39,001 nucleotides of DNA from a virus. Location: positions 1-39,001 of the IMG/VR virus record IMGVR_UViG_3300047476_000227; one strand, given 5' to 3'. This document shows positions 30,247 to 37,605 of the stretch, in pieces. Made by a program: the position numbers and the translations under genes. Below the pieces are notes generated by a model. The model did not search any database. It had not been told where the DNA came from and saw only the letters and a list, made by a program, of their open reading frames with translations. Each line of letters opens with the position of its first letter. Position 1 is the stretch's first letter.

Positions 30247-30501
30247 TTATTCCTTTGAAAATGCGTTATTCCACACAAAAACGTAATCGCCATTTTTCAA
30301 TTGACCGCCAAGTAATTCGCCATAAAACGGTGTATCCCACTCGCATTTGAGGGCTAAAGCTTCTGCCGCTTTGCGATGGCAAGCCTGCCCGCTTAATTCA
30401 TACGGATAAGGTATCGTTATTGAGCCTGCCTGCGCCCATGCTTTAATTCGTGAGCCACGGTTATTAGTGGGGCCAAAATAGCGTGTCTGTATTGCTTGCA
30501 T
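30247..30501 (-). CDS. Accessory island conserved small protein (QTRYFGPTNxRGSRI type)
   Basis: This 84-residue protein begins 'MQAIQTRYFGPTNNRGSRIK' and ends 'GDYVFVWNNAFSKE'. This is a very common small protein in proteobacterial phages, plasmids and islands. It often occurs in the same clusters as the two previous genes. Function unknown; a nucleic-acid-binding fold has been guessed from its basic beta-rich start. Confidence 0.76.
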   Translation of the reverse strand: MQAIQTRYFGPTNNRGSRIKAWAQAGSITIPYPYELSGQACHRKAAEALALKCEWDTPFYGELLGGQLKNGDYVFVWNNAFSKE

Positions 30502-30519
30502 TGTCTTATCTTTCGTGGG

Positions 30520-30615
30520 TTAGTAAGTAAGGATGTCAAAGTAAGCAAGGGCAAAGCCACAAAGGACAAGGCCCAAAGCTACTGCAAAAATTACGTCTAT
30601 CAGCTTTTCTTTCAT
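30520..30615 (-). CDS. 31-residue single-pass membrane peptide
   Basis: The ORF is in the gap between two island genes. It has a charged start 'MKEKLID' and one hydrophobic helix 'VIFAVALGLVLCGFALAYF'. It could insert in the inner membrane. No Shine-Dalgarno stronger than AACC is visible, so support is moderate. Confidence 0.42.
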   Translation of the reverse strand: MKEKLIDVIFAVALGLVLCGFALAYFDILTY

Positions 30616-30617
30616 GG

Positions 30618-30818
30618 TTAGGCTTTCAATGTGCGAGTGCTGCTAACTGTCTTAGCGATAGCGCAAAACGACTTCCAATAGTCTCTAGCTGCCTCCCTAG
30701 TGTCGCATCTCACCTTGTCAAAGTAGCCGTTATCGCAGCGCACCCTAACCTCTATCATCCCGGATGGCATTTGCACATCCCAAGTTACATATCCTTTTTT
30801 AAACATCTTGATCTTCAT
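30618..30818 (-). CDS. First gene of the leftward accessory operon
   Basis: This 66-residue basic protein starts at ATG 30818 behind GGAG. It begins 'MKIKMFKKGYVTWDVQMPSG' (beta strands) and ends with 'AARDYWKSFCAIAKTV'. No family recognised; the beta-then-helix layout with many Lys/Arg suggests nucleic acid or protein binding. Confidence 0.65.
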   Translation of the reverse strand: MKIKMFKKGYVTWDVQMPSGMIEVRVRCDNGYFDKVRCDTREAARDYWKSFCAIAKTVSSTRTLKA

Positions 30819-30845
30819 GGTGTATCTCCGGTTTCGGGCTTGCAC

Positions 30846-30964
30846 CTTGCTGCCCTAACTGCGATTGTCTTACTTATCCCCAAAAAATTATGTTAGGGAT
30901 AACCCTACATTTAGACAAATAAAAACCCTAGGGGAAAAAAGTATTCATTCTGTAAAATGTGCTT
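30846..30964. promoter_or_regulatory. Divergent control region with operator-like palindrome
   Basis: This AT-rich region lies between the leftward island operon and the rightward HNH gene. TAGGG (30894-30898) and CCCTA (30903-30907) form a perfect palindrome with spacer ATAA. On the minus strand CATAAT just after it is a good -10 box, placing the palindrome in the promoter spacer. A CCTAGG site lies at about 30928. The layout resembles 21913-21930. Confidence 0.5.
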
Positions 30965-31387
30965 ATGCCCTTTATCCCTTTAGATCAATGCGCCCACTAT
31001 CAATGCAAAGCCGCCTCTATCCGTGGGAGTGTCTATTGCATAGACCATGCGCCCATAAAACAAGTGAGCAAAACAAGGGAGGCATTTAACGCGCCGTATA
31101 AAACAGCGGCATGGGCAGCTATCAGGGCGCGGCAACTATCGGCTAACCCTCTATGCGCTGCCTGCCTGATTGACGGGCGCATAACGCAAGCGAACCATGT
31201 AGATCACGTTTTTCCGTGGGCAGCTATTGGCCCCCATGCGTTCACCCGTAATTTATGGCAAAGCCTCTGCCCTGAGTGCCACGGTACGAAATCAGGGCTT
31301 GAAAAGCGGGGGGTGTTTAGGCATTACACCGATAAGCCCCGCGATTACACCGCGCAAGACTATGCGTTCACCATGTTGCAAGCCTAA
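30965..31387 (+). CDS. HNH endonuclease next to terminase
   Basis: This 140-residue protein has an N-terminal zinc knuckle (Cys9, Cys14, Cys25, His28) and the HNH domain: Cys64 and Cys67 ('CAAC'), 'ANHVDHVFPW' (76-85) and 'LWQSLCPECHGTKS' (97-110) with the last Cys pair, His and Lys. HK97-type phages often place an HNH gene directly before terminase, where the nuclease takes part in genome cleavage during packaging (family knowledge). ATG 30965 is chosen; a GTG at 30959 is possible. Confidence 0.9.
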   Translation: MPFIPLDQCAHYQCKAASIRGSVYCIDHAPIKQVSKTREAFNAPYKTAAWAAIRARQLSANPLCAACLIDGRITQANHVDHVFPWAAIGPHAFTRNLWQSLCPECHGTKSGLEKRGVFRHYTDKPRDYTAQDYAFTMLQA

Positions 31388-31466
31388 CGCCTGCCTGCCT
31401 GCCTGATCCGCACTTTCAGCGCCTCATTAGTAATACCCCTGTTTGCAATAAGCTACGCCCTAGGCC

Positions 31467-31685
31467 ATGCGGCAATCAAAATGTAATGCCCTAGGGCTAC
31501 CGCTATGCCATTTTGAAACTAAAAGTACCCCGTTTGGCGCAGGAGCAGGCGCGGGGTCAATTTCCGGGTGGTACAAAGTCAAGAGGGGGGAGTCTTTTGC
31601 GTGGGAATTCCCTAAATGTGGTACGCTTGCGCTACGCATCAAGACGCATGAGGATTGCGACAAGCCTGAAGCGGCACTATGTTGA
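31467..31685 (+). CDS. Doubtful small ORF before terminase
   Basis: This 72-codon ORF starts at ATG 31467 in the CCTAGG hairpin region. Its C-terminal half ('WYKVKRGESFAWEFPKCGT') has a protein-like look, but it has no clear Shine-Dalgarno and overlaps the candidate late promoter. I give it little weight. Confidence 0.25.
   Translation: MRQSKCNALGLPLCHFETKSTPFGAGAGAGSISGWYKVKRGESFAWEFPKCGTLALRIKTHEDCDKPEAALC
31655..31683 (+). promoter_or_regulatory. Candidate late promoter
   Basis: TTGCGA and TATGTT are separated by 17 bases. The site lies about 125 bases before the small terminase start and is positioned to transcribe the whole late region. Each box matches the sigma70 consensus in four of six positions. 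Confidence 0.4.
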
Positions 31686-31808
31686 GATGGTGTCTTGGCA
31701 GTCCTCAGTCGTGTTGGTGTGGCGAAAGCTGCTGAAATGGAGAAAATTCGTATCGGGCCATTTTGGATGCCACGCACCAACAACTTACAAGACAGGAGAA
31801 ACAAACCT

Positions 31809-32180
31809 ATGGCAAAAAAACCTCGTCACATCCTTGGCTACTTAAACGACCCGTCCACTTGGGACAAGGCAGCGTTTGAGACAGCCATTCGCGCAGAAGT
31901 CGAAGCATCGACAGGCGTACTCACGGCATCTGACGAACTGTTGGTCGGCACGTTGGTCATCACGGTGGACAGCCTGTTGACTGCTGAAATCAACATTCGT
32001 GAAAATGGTCATGTCACGGTCTACGGCAACAACGAAGGCGTGACAGCTTGGTTCAAGATTCGCACTGAGATGGCTGACAAGGCCATCAAGATGCTGGCTG
32101 AACTAGGTTTGGTGGCCCGTGGTCGACCAAAGTTGAAGGCTAAAGTGAGTGATGTAGATGAGCTATTCGCCACTGCTTAA
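31809..32180 (+). CDS. terS: Terminase small subunit (P27 type)
   Basis: This 123-residue protein starts at ATG 31809, ten bases after GGAG; longer in-frame readings lack a better start. 'TGVLTASDELLVGTLVITVD' in the middle and 'MADKAIKMLAELGLVARGRP' near the end match the layout of P27-family small terminases, in which the C-terminal helix ends in 'LGLTPxxR'-like residues. The small subunit recognises the packaging site and controls the large subunit. It overlaps the large-subunit gene by 23 bases. Confidence 0.82.
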   Translation: MAKKPRHILGYLNDPSTWDKAAFETAIRAEVEASTGVLTASDELLVGTLVITVDSLLTAEINIRENGHVTVYGNNEGVTAWFKIRTEMADKAIKMLAELGLVARGRPKLKAKVSDVDELFATA

Positions 32181-33837
32181 CCCTGCGTTTGAGTATGCGG
32201 TAGCGGTAACTAGGGGCGACATTCAGGCGTGTGAGGATGTCAAACTAGCTTGCCAACGGTTCTTGGATATGGTCGAGCGTAAGGATGCGCCTTACGAGTT
32301 TGTACCTGCCAAGGCTGAACACATCCTCAAATTCGTCAAATTCTGCCGCCATGTCAAAGGCCCGGATGCCGGGAAGCCAATTGAACTTGAGCCTTTTCAG
32401 GTCATGTACTTGGCGGGTGTTTATGGGTTCAGGGACAGAAAAGATCACTCTTATCGGTATGTCACTGATGTCATTTTGTTCGTGCCTCGAAAATCTGGCA
32501 AGACAACCCTTGCGTCCATCATTGGGCTGTATGAGTTGCAGTTTGGTGATGCTGGCGCTGAAGTGTTTACTCTGGCTACTAACAGGGATCAGGCGAGTAT
32601 TTGCTTTGATTCGTCTAAAGCTATCTTGGAGAACATGAAGCCTGAGTTGGGGGCTAAGTTCATTGCCTACCGCAGCGAACTGAAAAAGGCTGGCGACTCG
32701 ACATCAACCTACAGGGCGCTGTCACGGGAAAACCGTAAAACAGGTGACGGTAAAAACCCGTCTTGCGCCATGATTGACGAGGCTGCTCAGATTACTGAGA
32801 GACAGTCAATTGAGGTTCTTCACTCGGGTATGGGCGCTCGTAAGAACCCGTTGCGGATGTATCTGACAACAGCCAGTTTCACCAAGGAAACCAAGTTTTT
32901 TGAAGACCTTTCTCACTTCCGTAACGTCTTGCGTGGCGCTGCTCCTGATAGCTTCCGCTGGTTTGGTCTACTCTATAGCATTGATCCCGGAGATAATTGG
33001 GCTGACCCTGCGGTATGGGGTAAAGCGAACCCGATGCTTGGGGTGTCTGTCACTACACAGCACATTCAGCAGATGGCTGAAGAAGCGTCTGCCAAGCCAG
33101 CAAGCCTAAACGAGTTTCTGTGCAAGCAGTTGAACATCTATGTCTCGGCTAACACTGCTTGGGTTGACCGAAGACATTGGGATGAATCGGCTGCACCAAT
33201 GCCTGAGAAAAAGCCAGAAGCTACATTTGTTGCATTTGACTTGGCGCACACCCGAGATTTGAACGCTGTTACTACAGTTCACAGGTATAGCGAAGAAGAT
33301 TTCTATGCAAAGTTCCAATTCTTTCTACCGGAAGAATCGCTTGACCTGATTCCAAACCATTACTTGAGCATTTTTCTGCAAGCCAAGGCAACTGGCATTC
33401 TTAGACTGACTCCAGGTAATGTCACTGACTTGAATGAGATTGAAAGCTACATCAAGCAAGAATGCGAGAAACACAACGTCAAGGAAATTGGCTATGACCC
33501 GTACAACGCTGCCGCTTTGGTGGCAAACCTGTACGCAGATGGCTTGCCTGTGAAGAAAGTTGGTCAGGGCATGGCTATGCTGTCAAACCCTTCCAAGACT
33601 ACAGAACAACTGATTCTGAAAAAAGCAATCAAGCACGATGGCAATCCGTTTGTTGGTTGGCAGCTTGGAAACTGCGAGGTTTACACCGATGTGAACGGTA
33701 ACGTGAAGGTCAGGAAGAACGAAGCAGACCCGTCAGCCAAGGTGGACGGTATTATTGCCTTGATTATGGCTATACACTGTCATTTGGATAACGTATTTGT
33801 CAGCGAATCATTTGGCTTTAGGTCGCTAGAGTGGTAA
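32158..33837 (+). CDS. terL: Terminase large subunit (HK97-like)
   Basis: This 559-residue motor has an N-terminal ATPase with Walker A-type 'RKSGKTT' (about residues 111-117) and Walker B 'CAMIDEAAQ' (about 202-210). The C-terminal nuclease has acidic residues in 'VAFDLAHTRD' (about 356-365), 'GYDPYN' (about 445) and 'KVDGIIALIMA' (about 528). It packages DNA into the prohead and cuts it. The best match by pattern is the HK97-type (Terminase_1) group. Confidence 0.95.
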   Translation: MSYSPLLNPAFEYAVAVTRGDIQACEDVKLACQRFLDMVERKDAPYEFVPAKAEHILKFVKFCRHVKGPDAGKPIELEPFQVMYLAGVYGFRDRKDHSYRYVTDVILFVPRKSGKTTLASIIGLYELQFGDAGAEVFTLATNRDQASICFDSSKAILENMKPELGAKFIAYRSELKKAGDSTSTYRALSRENRKTGDGKNPSCAMIDEAAQITERQSIEVLHSGMGARKNPLRMYLTTASFTKETKFFEDLSHFRNVLRGAAPDSFRWFGLLYSIDPGDNWADPAVWGKANPMLGVSVTTQHIQQMAEEASAKPASLNEFLCKQLNIYVSANTAWVDRRHWDESAAPMPEKKPEATFVAFDLAHTRDLNAVTTVHRYSEEDFYAKFQFFLPEESLDLIPNHYLSIFLQAKATGILRLTPGNVTDLNEIESYIKQECEKHNVKEIGYDPYNAAALVANLYADGLPVKKVGQGMAMLSNPSKTTEQLILKKAIKHDGNPFVGWQLGNCEVYTDVNGNVKVRKNEADPSAKVDGIIALIMAIHCHLDNVFVSESFGFRSLEW

Positions 33838-33861
33838 AGTGTAGGAAATTGAGGGGAAATC

Positions 33862-35259
33862 ATGGCATTTTTTGACATTTTCAAGCGCAAAAACACTCAG
33901 TCTGAAAGCAACACATTGTTCGGTCAGACAGCCCTTGGTAACAACATTGTTTATCAGGGAGATGCCAAACGTGGTGGTGTTAACACCCAAATCCTCTATG
34001 TGACCACCGCCAGCACCACAACGGCTGGTCGCCCTGTGGATATGTCTGTGCTGACCCGAAACAGCACAATCATGTCTTGCGTGGGTGTAAAAGCCCGTGC
34101 TTTGGCGCAGTTGCCAATCAAGATTTGCTGTGAAACTGCTGATGGCAAAATGGTTGATGCCATCAGGGATAAAGGCGTTGGTGCGCGAGATAAGGCCAAA
34201 GCCAAGCAAGTTGCCAAGCTGTTGGGCAACCCAAACAACTTTCAAAGCAAATACGAGTTTTGGTATCAGTGGCTGATGTGGTACGAGTTGTCTGGTGAAG
34301 CCTTTACCTTGTGGTGGAGGAAAGACCAGAACAGTTCTACCGAGACTCCGCTGGAAATGTATGTGCTGGATTCAACGCTGATTGCTGTGACCATCACGCC
34401 AACTCGTTATCCGACCTTCCGACTGTCTACGCCTAGTTATGGTTTTAATAAGGACCATGATTTCAAATATTTCCAAGTCATGCACACCAAAGAGATGGCG
34501 TGGCAAGGCTCGGCTGGCTTTAACAAAGCGATTTTGGCGACTGAATTGGTTGGCCTTGACCAAGATATTGACCTGTACGCCAACTTTGTCATGCAGAACG
34601 GTGCAAAGCCTTCTGGTATGTTTGTCACCGATCAAGTTATTCCTGATGGCAAATACAAAGAGATTGCTGCCCGTCTGAAAGAGGCGTGGAACAACATGAC
34701 AGGTAGCAAGACCAGTGACCCAAGCAAGCCGGGTCAGGGTATGTTGCTGGATCAGGGCATGAAGTATCAGAAGTTGGAGATGCTAACACTACAAGACACT
34801 GATGCTGCGGCTCTGAAGTTGATGACGATGCGCCGAATCTGCGGTTTGTTCGGTGTGCCACCTTCCATGATTGGCATCCATGATGGCAAGTTCAACAACA
34901 GCCAAACGGCGTTGGATGAGTTCTATAAAACTACCATGTACCCGACAATCTGCAACATTCAGCAGAAATTGACACAGCATTTGCTGGAAGGCTACCCGTC
35001 TTTGTGCGTGGAATTTGACACCAAGGACTTCTTGAAGGGTGCGCCTTTGGATCAGATGAACTTTGCTACTGCTGGCGTTAAAGGCGGCATTATGACGCCA
35101 AACGAGGCTCGTAACTACATGAATCTGCATTCTGTAGAAGGTGGAGATGAGTTGGTCAAAGAGCCTGAACCTGCCGAACCGATTGCGGGAACTAGCCCTA
35201 AAGATACTGGTGGCGGTGGTGGAAATCAGACCAGAAAAATGAATATTGGCACTACTTGA
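33862..35259 (+). CDS. Portal protein (HK97 family)
   Basis: This 465-residue protein has the HK97 portal layout: 'SCVGVKARALAQLPIKI' (about 73-90), 'YELSGEAFTLWWR' (about 135-150), 'MTGSKTSDPSKPGQGMLLD' (about 281-300) and 'RICGLFGVPPSMIG' (about 323-336). Twelve subunits form the channel at one vertex for DNA entry and exit. It has a strong Shine-Dalgarno (GAGGGG). The C-terminal 30 residues are Pro/Gly-rich and disordered. Confidence 0.95.
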   Translation: MAFFDIFKRKNTQSESNTLFGQTALGNNIVYQGDAKRGGVNTQILYVTTASTTTAGRPVDMSVLTRNSTIMSCVGVKARALAQLPIKICCETADGKMVDAIRDKGVGARDKAKAKQVAKLLGNPNNFQSKYEFWYQWLMWYELSGEAFTLWWRKDQNSSTETPLEMYVLDSTLIAVTITPTRYPTFRLSTPSYGFNKDHDFKYFQVMHTKEMAWQGSAGFNKAILATELVGLDQDIDLYANFVMQNGAKPSGMFVTDQVIPDGKYKEIAARLKEAWNNMTGSKTSDPSKPGQGMLLDQGMKYQKLEMLTLQDTDAAALKLMTMRRICGLFGVPPSMIGIHDGKFNNSQTALDEFYKTTMYPTICNIQQKLTQHLLEGYPSLCVEFDTKDFLKGAPLDQMNFATAGVKGGIMTPNEARNYMNLHSVEGGDELVKEPEPAEPIAGTSPKDTGGGGGNQTRKMNIGTT

Positions 35260-35265
35260 TATATC

Positions 35266-35478
35266 ATGCGAACTGATACACAATATCTGGTAGCATTAGC
35301 CAAACAGGTCAAACGACCTAAACAGTTGCCTGTTCTTCTAGGGCAACGCCCTAAAATACAGGACAATAACCAATCCATTGCTTTAGGGGCAATCAATGAA
35401 GACATTGAATCTTATCTGCGAAGCCAAGCTGAATCTCAACGAGAAAGCCGACAACGGCGAACCGTCTGGACAGATTGA
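35266..35478 (+). CDS. Possible small basic protein between portal and protease
   Basis: This 70-codon ORF starts six bases after the portal stop and overlaps the protease gene by 83 bases. It begins 'MRTDTQYLVALAKQVKRPKQ' and is basic and helical. There is no Shine-Dalgarno, and three perfect hairpins lie within it, so it may be non-coding. Confidence 0.35.
   Translation: MRTDTQYLVALAKQVKRPKQLPVLLGQRPKIQDNNQSIALGAINEDIESYLRSQAESQRESRQRRTVWTD
35306..35353 (+). other. Three consecutive perfect hairpins
   Basis: AGGTC-aaac-GACCT (35306-35319), AACAG-ttgc-CTGTT (35321-35334) and TAGGGC-aac-GCCCTA (35339-35353) follow each other with one- and four-base gaps. An outer CCTGT/ACAGG pairing is an alternative to the second stem. 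No T-run follows. An RNA element controlling protease/capsid expression is plausible. Confidence 0.55.
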
Positions 35479-36196
35479 GGCTCGTATCACGACTTGGGGC
35501 GCACGGGAAGGCGCTGATGGTCGTAAGTTTTTCTACAAGCCAGAAGGCTTTATGCAATGGGCTAAAGAGTTTGCTCAAATGGGCAGACCACTGCCGATGT
35601 ATGTCAACCACAATGCTGATGCTATTCCTGTTGGCGAATGGACAAGCATTGAAATGGATGACGAAGGCATGAATGCCACTGGTCGCCTTTACCTGAACAC
35701 CACAACTGGCTCAGACCTGTACCAAGTGATGAAAGAGTCCCCCAATATGTTTGGCGGGGTTTCTGTTGGTGCTTACGCTGATGAATATCAGTGGGTCAAA
35801 GAAGATGGCTCCGTTTTCCCTGCTGGCTCCGGCGAATATTGGGACGAAGGTTACTTCCAGATCACTAAAGGTGGTTTGCGCGAGACTAGCGTTGTGATGC
35901 ACCCAAATAACATGAAAGCAGAAATCAAGAAGTTGGAATATTTCCGACCTGATGGCTCTGCTGATTTGAAAGTATTGGAAGAAGCCTTGCGGGATGCAGG
36001 TCTGTCCAAGCAGATGTCGGTTGCCGCCGCATCTGTGTTCAAGACGGTAATTGAGCAGCGTGATGCTGTGAAAGAGCCTATTGAAAATGCGCCAACTCAG
36101 AGTGATTCTGATGCGGAGGCAACCGAAGCTGAAATTCTCGCTGCTCTTGAGCAACGTGAACTTCTCAAACTCCTTGACAAACGACTTAAAGGTTGA
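35396..36196 (+). CDS. Prohead protease (HK97 family, S78-like)
   Basis: This 266-residue assembly protease has His72 in 'YVNHNADAIPVGEW' and Ser123 in 'GGVSVGAYAD', the catalytic pair of the HK97 prohead protease family, followed by 'LRETSVVMHPNN'. It digests the capsid delta domains and itself during maturation. The C-terminal 60 residues are acidic and Ala-rich and may target it inside the prohead. AGGGG precedes the ATG. Confidence 0.93.
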   Translation: MKTLNLICEAKLNLNEKADNGEPSGQIEARITTWGAREGADGRKFFYKPEGFMQWAKEFAQMGRPLPMYVNHNADAIPVGEWTSIEMDDEGMNATGRLYLNTTTGSDLYQVMKESPNMFGGVSVGAYADEYQWVKEDGSVFPAGSGEYWDEGYFQITKGGLRETSVVMHPNNMKAEIKKLEYFRPDGSADLKVLEEALRDAGLSKQMSVAAASVFKTVIEQRDAVKEPIENAPTQSDSDAEATEAEILAALEQRELLKLLDKRLKG

Positions 36197-36199
36197 ATC

Positions 36200-37549
36200 A
36201 TGTCCCAAGTTATCCTTGAAAAATTGGATGCCATCGAAGCAAAGCAAGTTGAAGCTGTTGCCGCTGTGGAAGCCAAAATCCCCGCTGCTGTTGAGGCTGT
36301 CAAAGCTGAAATGGCTGAAAAAATGTCTGCTTTGGAAGCTAAAGTTGCCTCCATTCAGATGCCTGAGTTCATTCGCACTCCTGCCAAAACTGTTCGCCAA
36401 GATGTGAACCGTTCTGTCAAAGAGCAACTTGCTTCTTTCTACAAAGGCAACAACCGTTTGGAAAAAGAACTGCAAATCTTTGCAGACGAAAGCCAATACG
36501 ATGCGTACCTGAAAGAAGCCTCTGCTCTGACCGCTGGTGGTGATGGCAAGGGTGGTCGTACTGCTTACGATCCAGTGTTTGCTGCTCTGCGTTTGGCTAA
36601 CCCCATGCGCGGTATGTCTCGCACTGTTGCCACTGATGGTTCTAGCTATCAGTTCCGTGTCAAAACTGGCAATGCTGGTGCTGCATGGGGCTACGCTATC
36701 CAAAACAACGGCGCAGCCACCACTGAAGATACAACTATCTGGCAGTTGGTTCTGCAAGACCTGAACGTCCAGTTCCCAATCCGTACTGCGGCTCTGGATG
36801 ACATCGATGGTTTGGAAGCCAACGTGGTTGACGATATGCTGGCTGAATTCGCTCAGTCTGAAGCACTGTCGATGATCCAAAACAACGACCAAGTTGCTCA
36901 GGGTGTTAACAACCCCTACGGCGGCACTAACGGTCTGCGCGGTCTGGATCAGTACGCTGGTAACAACTCCACTTACACTGGTGGCACTTCTTCCGTGGCT
37001 GCTTTTGGCAACTCTGGTACTGGTTCGACAAGCGGTCTGCACTCGCTGGCTACTTACGACCAGATCACCACCAACGCCAACACTGTCGGTGCTAACAACA
37101 TCCAGTACAAAGACGTTATTAACTTCATCTACGCTTTGCCACAGCAGTACTGGACAAGCAACGCCAAGTTTATGGTCAGCCCAATCTTGGCTCAAGCTAT
37201 CCGTGGTCTGCAAGACACCAATGGTCGTCCAATCTTCAACTCTATGGAGTCGTTGAACCCCGATGGCATCATTGGTCAAATGCTCGGCTTTGATGTGGTG
37301 ATGAACAAGTATCTGGACAACCCAAGCCAAGCTACAACTGGCACTGCTGGCACTAACAGCCTGTACCCAATGTACTTTGGCGATTGGAGCCGCTGCCACA
37401 CCATCGTTGACCGCCTGAACATGGTCATGCGCCGCTACGACCAGACGCTCCCAGGATTTATAACATTTTTTGGGGAAAAGCGTTTGGCGACATCGGTTCG
37501 CGATCCCAACGCTCTGGTGCGTTATCGCTCAACAGGTACAGCTACCTGA
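36200..37549 (+). CDS. Major capsid protein 1 (HK97 fold, with delta domain)
   Basis: This 449-residue protein has an N-terminal coiled-coil delta/scaffold domain (residues 1-55, many Ala/Glu/Lys, extending to about 112), which the adjacent protease would remove. The HK97-fold part follows from 'GGDGKGGRTAYDPVFAALR' (113 on) to 'FFGEKRLATSVRDPNALV'. It starts three bases after the protease stop and has Shine-Dalgarno AAAGG. A strong terminator follows, as expected for a very highly expressed gene. Confidence 0.93.
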   Translation: MSQVILEKLDAIEAKQVEAVAAVEAKIPAAVEAVKAEMAEKMSALEAKVASIQMPEFIRTPAKTVRQDVNRSVKEQLASFYKGNNRLEKELQIFADESQYDAYLKEASALTAGGDGKGGRTAYDPVFAALRLANPMRGMSRTVATDGSSYQFRVKTGNAGAAWGYAIQNNGAATTEDTTIWQLVLQDLNVQFPIRTAALDDIDGLEANVVDDMLAEFAQSEALSMIQNNDQVAQGVNNPYGGTNGLRGLDQYAGNNSTYTGGTSSVAAFGNSGTGSTSGLHSLATYDQITTNANTVGANNIQYKDVINFIYALPQQYWTSNAKFMVSPILAQAIRGLQDTNGRPIFNSMESLNPDGIIGQMLGFDVVMNKYLDNPSQATTGTAGTNSLYPMYFGDWSRCHTIVDRLNMVMRRYDQTLPGFITFFGEKRLATSVRDPNALVRYRSTGTAT

Positions 37550-37555
37550 TAAATC

Positions 37556-37582
37556 GGAGGGGGTTAATTCCCCCTCCTTTTT
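37556..37582 (+). terminator. Intrinsic terminator between the two capsid genes
   Basis: GGAGGGGG and CCCCCTCC form a perfect eight-base-pair stem with a TTAATT loop, followed by five T. It lies seven bases after the first capsid gene and 24 bases before the second. Downstream late genes would be expressed by partial read-through. Confidence 0.9.
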
Positions 37583-37605
37583 GTGCCAATAATTTAGGAA
37601 CTGTT

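Larger units (their letters stand above)
31388..31808 (+). other. Intergenic region before terminase, probable late control / packaging region
   Basis: These 420 bases hold no gene I trust. Contents: (CCTG)4 at about 31390-31404; GCCCTAGG (31455-31462) and CCTAGGGC (about 31490-31497), which can pair as in the tandem units but without a T-run; a possible 72-codon ORF at 31467-31685; and a promoter-like pair at 31655-31683. A cos or pac site would be expected near here in an HK97-type phage but cannot be shown. Confidence 0.5.

Noticed and set aside
31513-31845. 110-codon plus-strand frame before terminase
   Set aside because: It overlaps the small terminase start in another frame, has no recognisable sequence pattern and no start signal.
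35711-37399. 562-codon open frame on the minus strand
   Set aside because: It lies antisense to the protease and first capsid genes, which have clear motifs and ribosome-binding sites. The reading is a by-product of their codon use.
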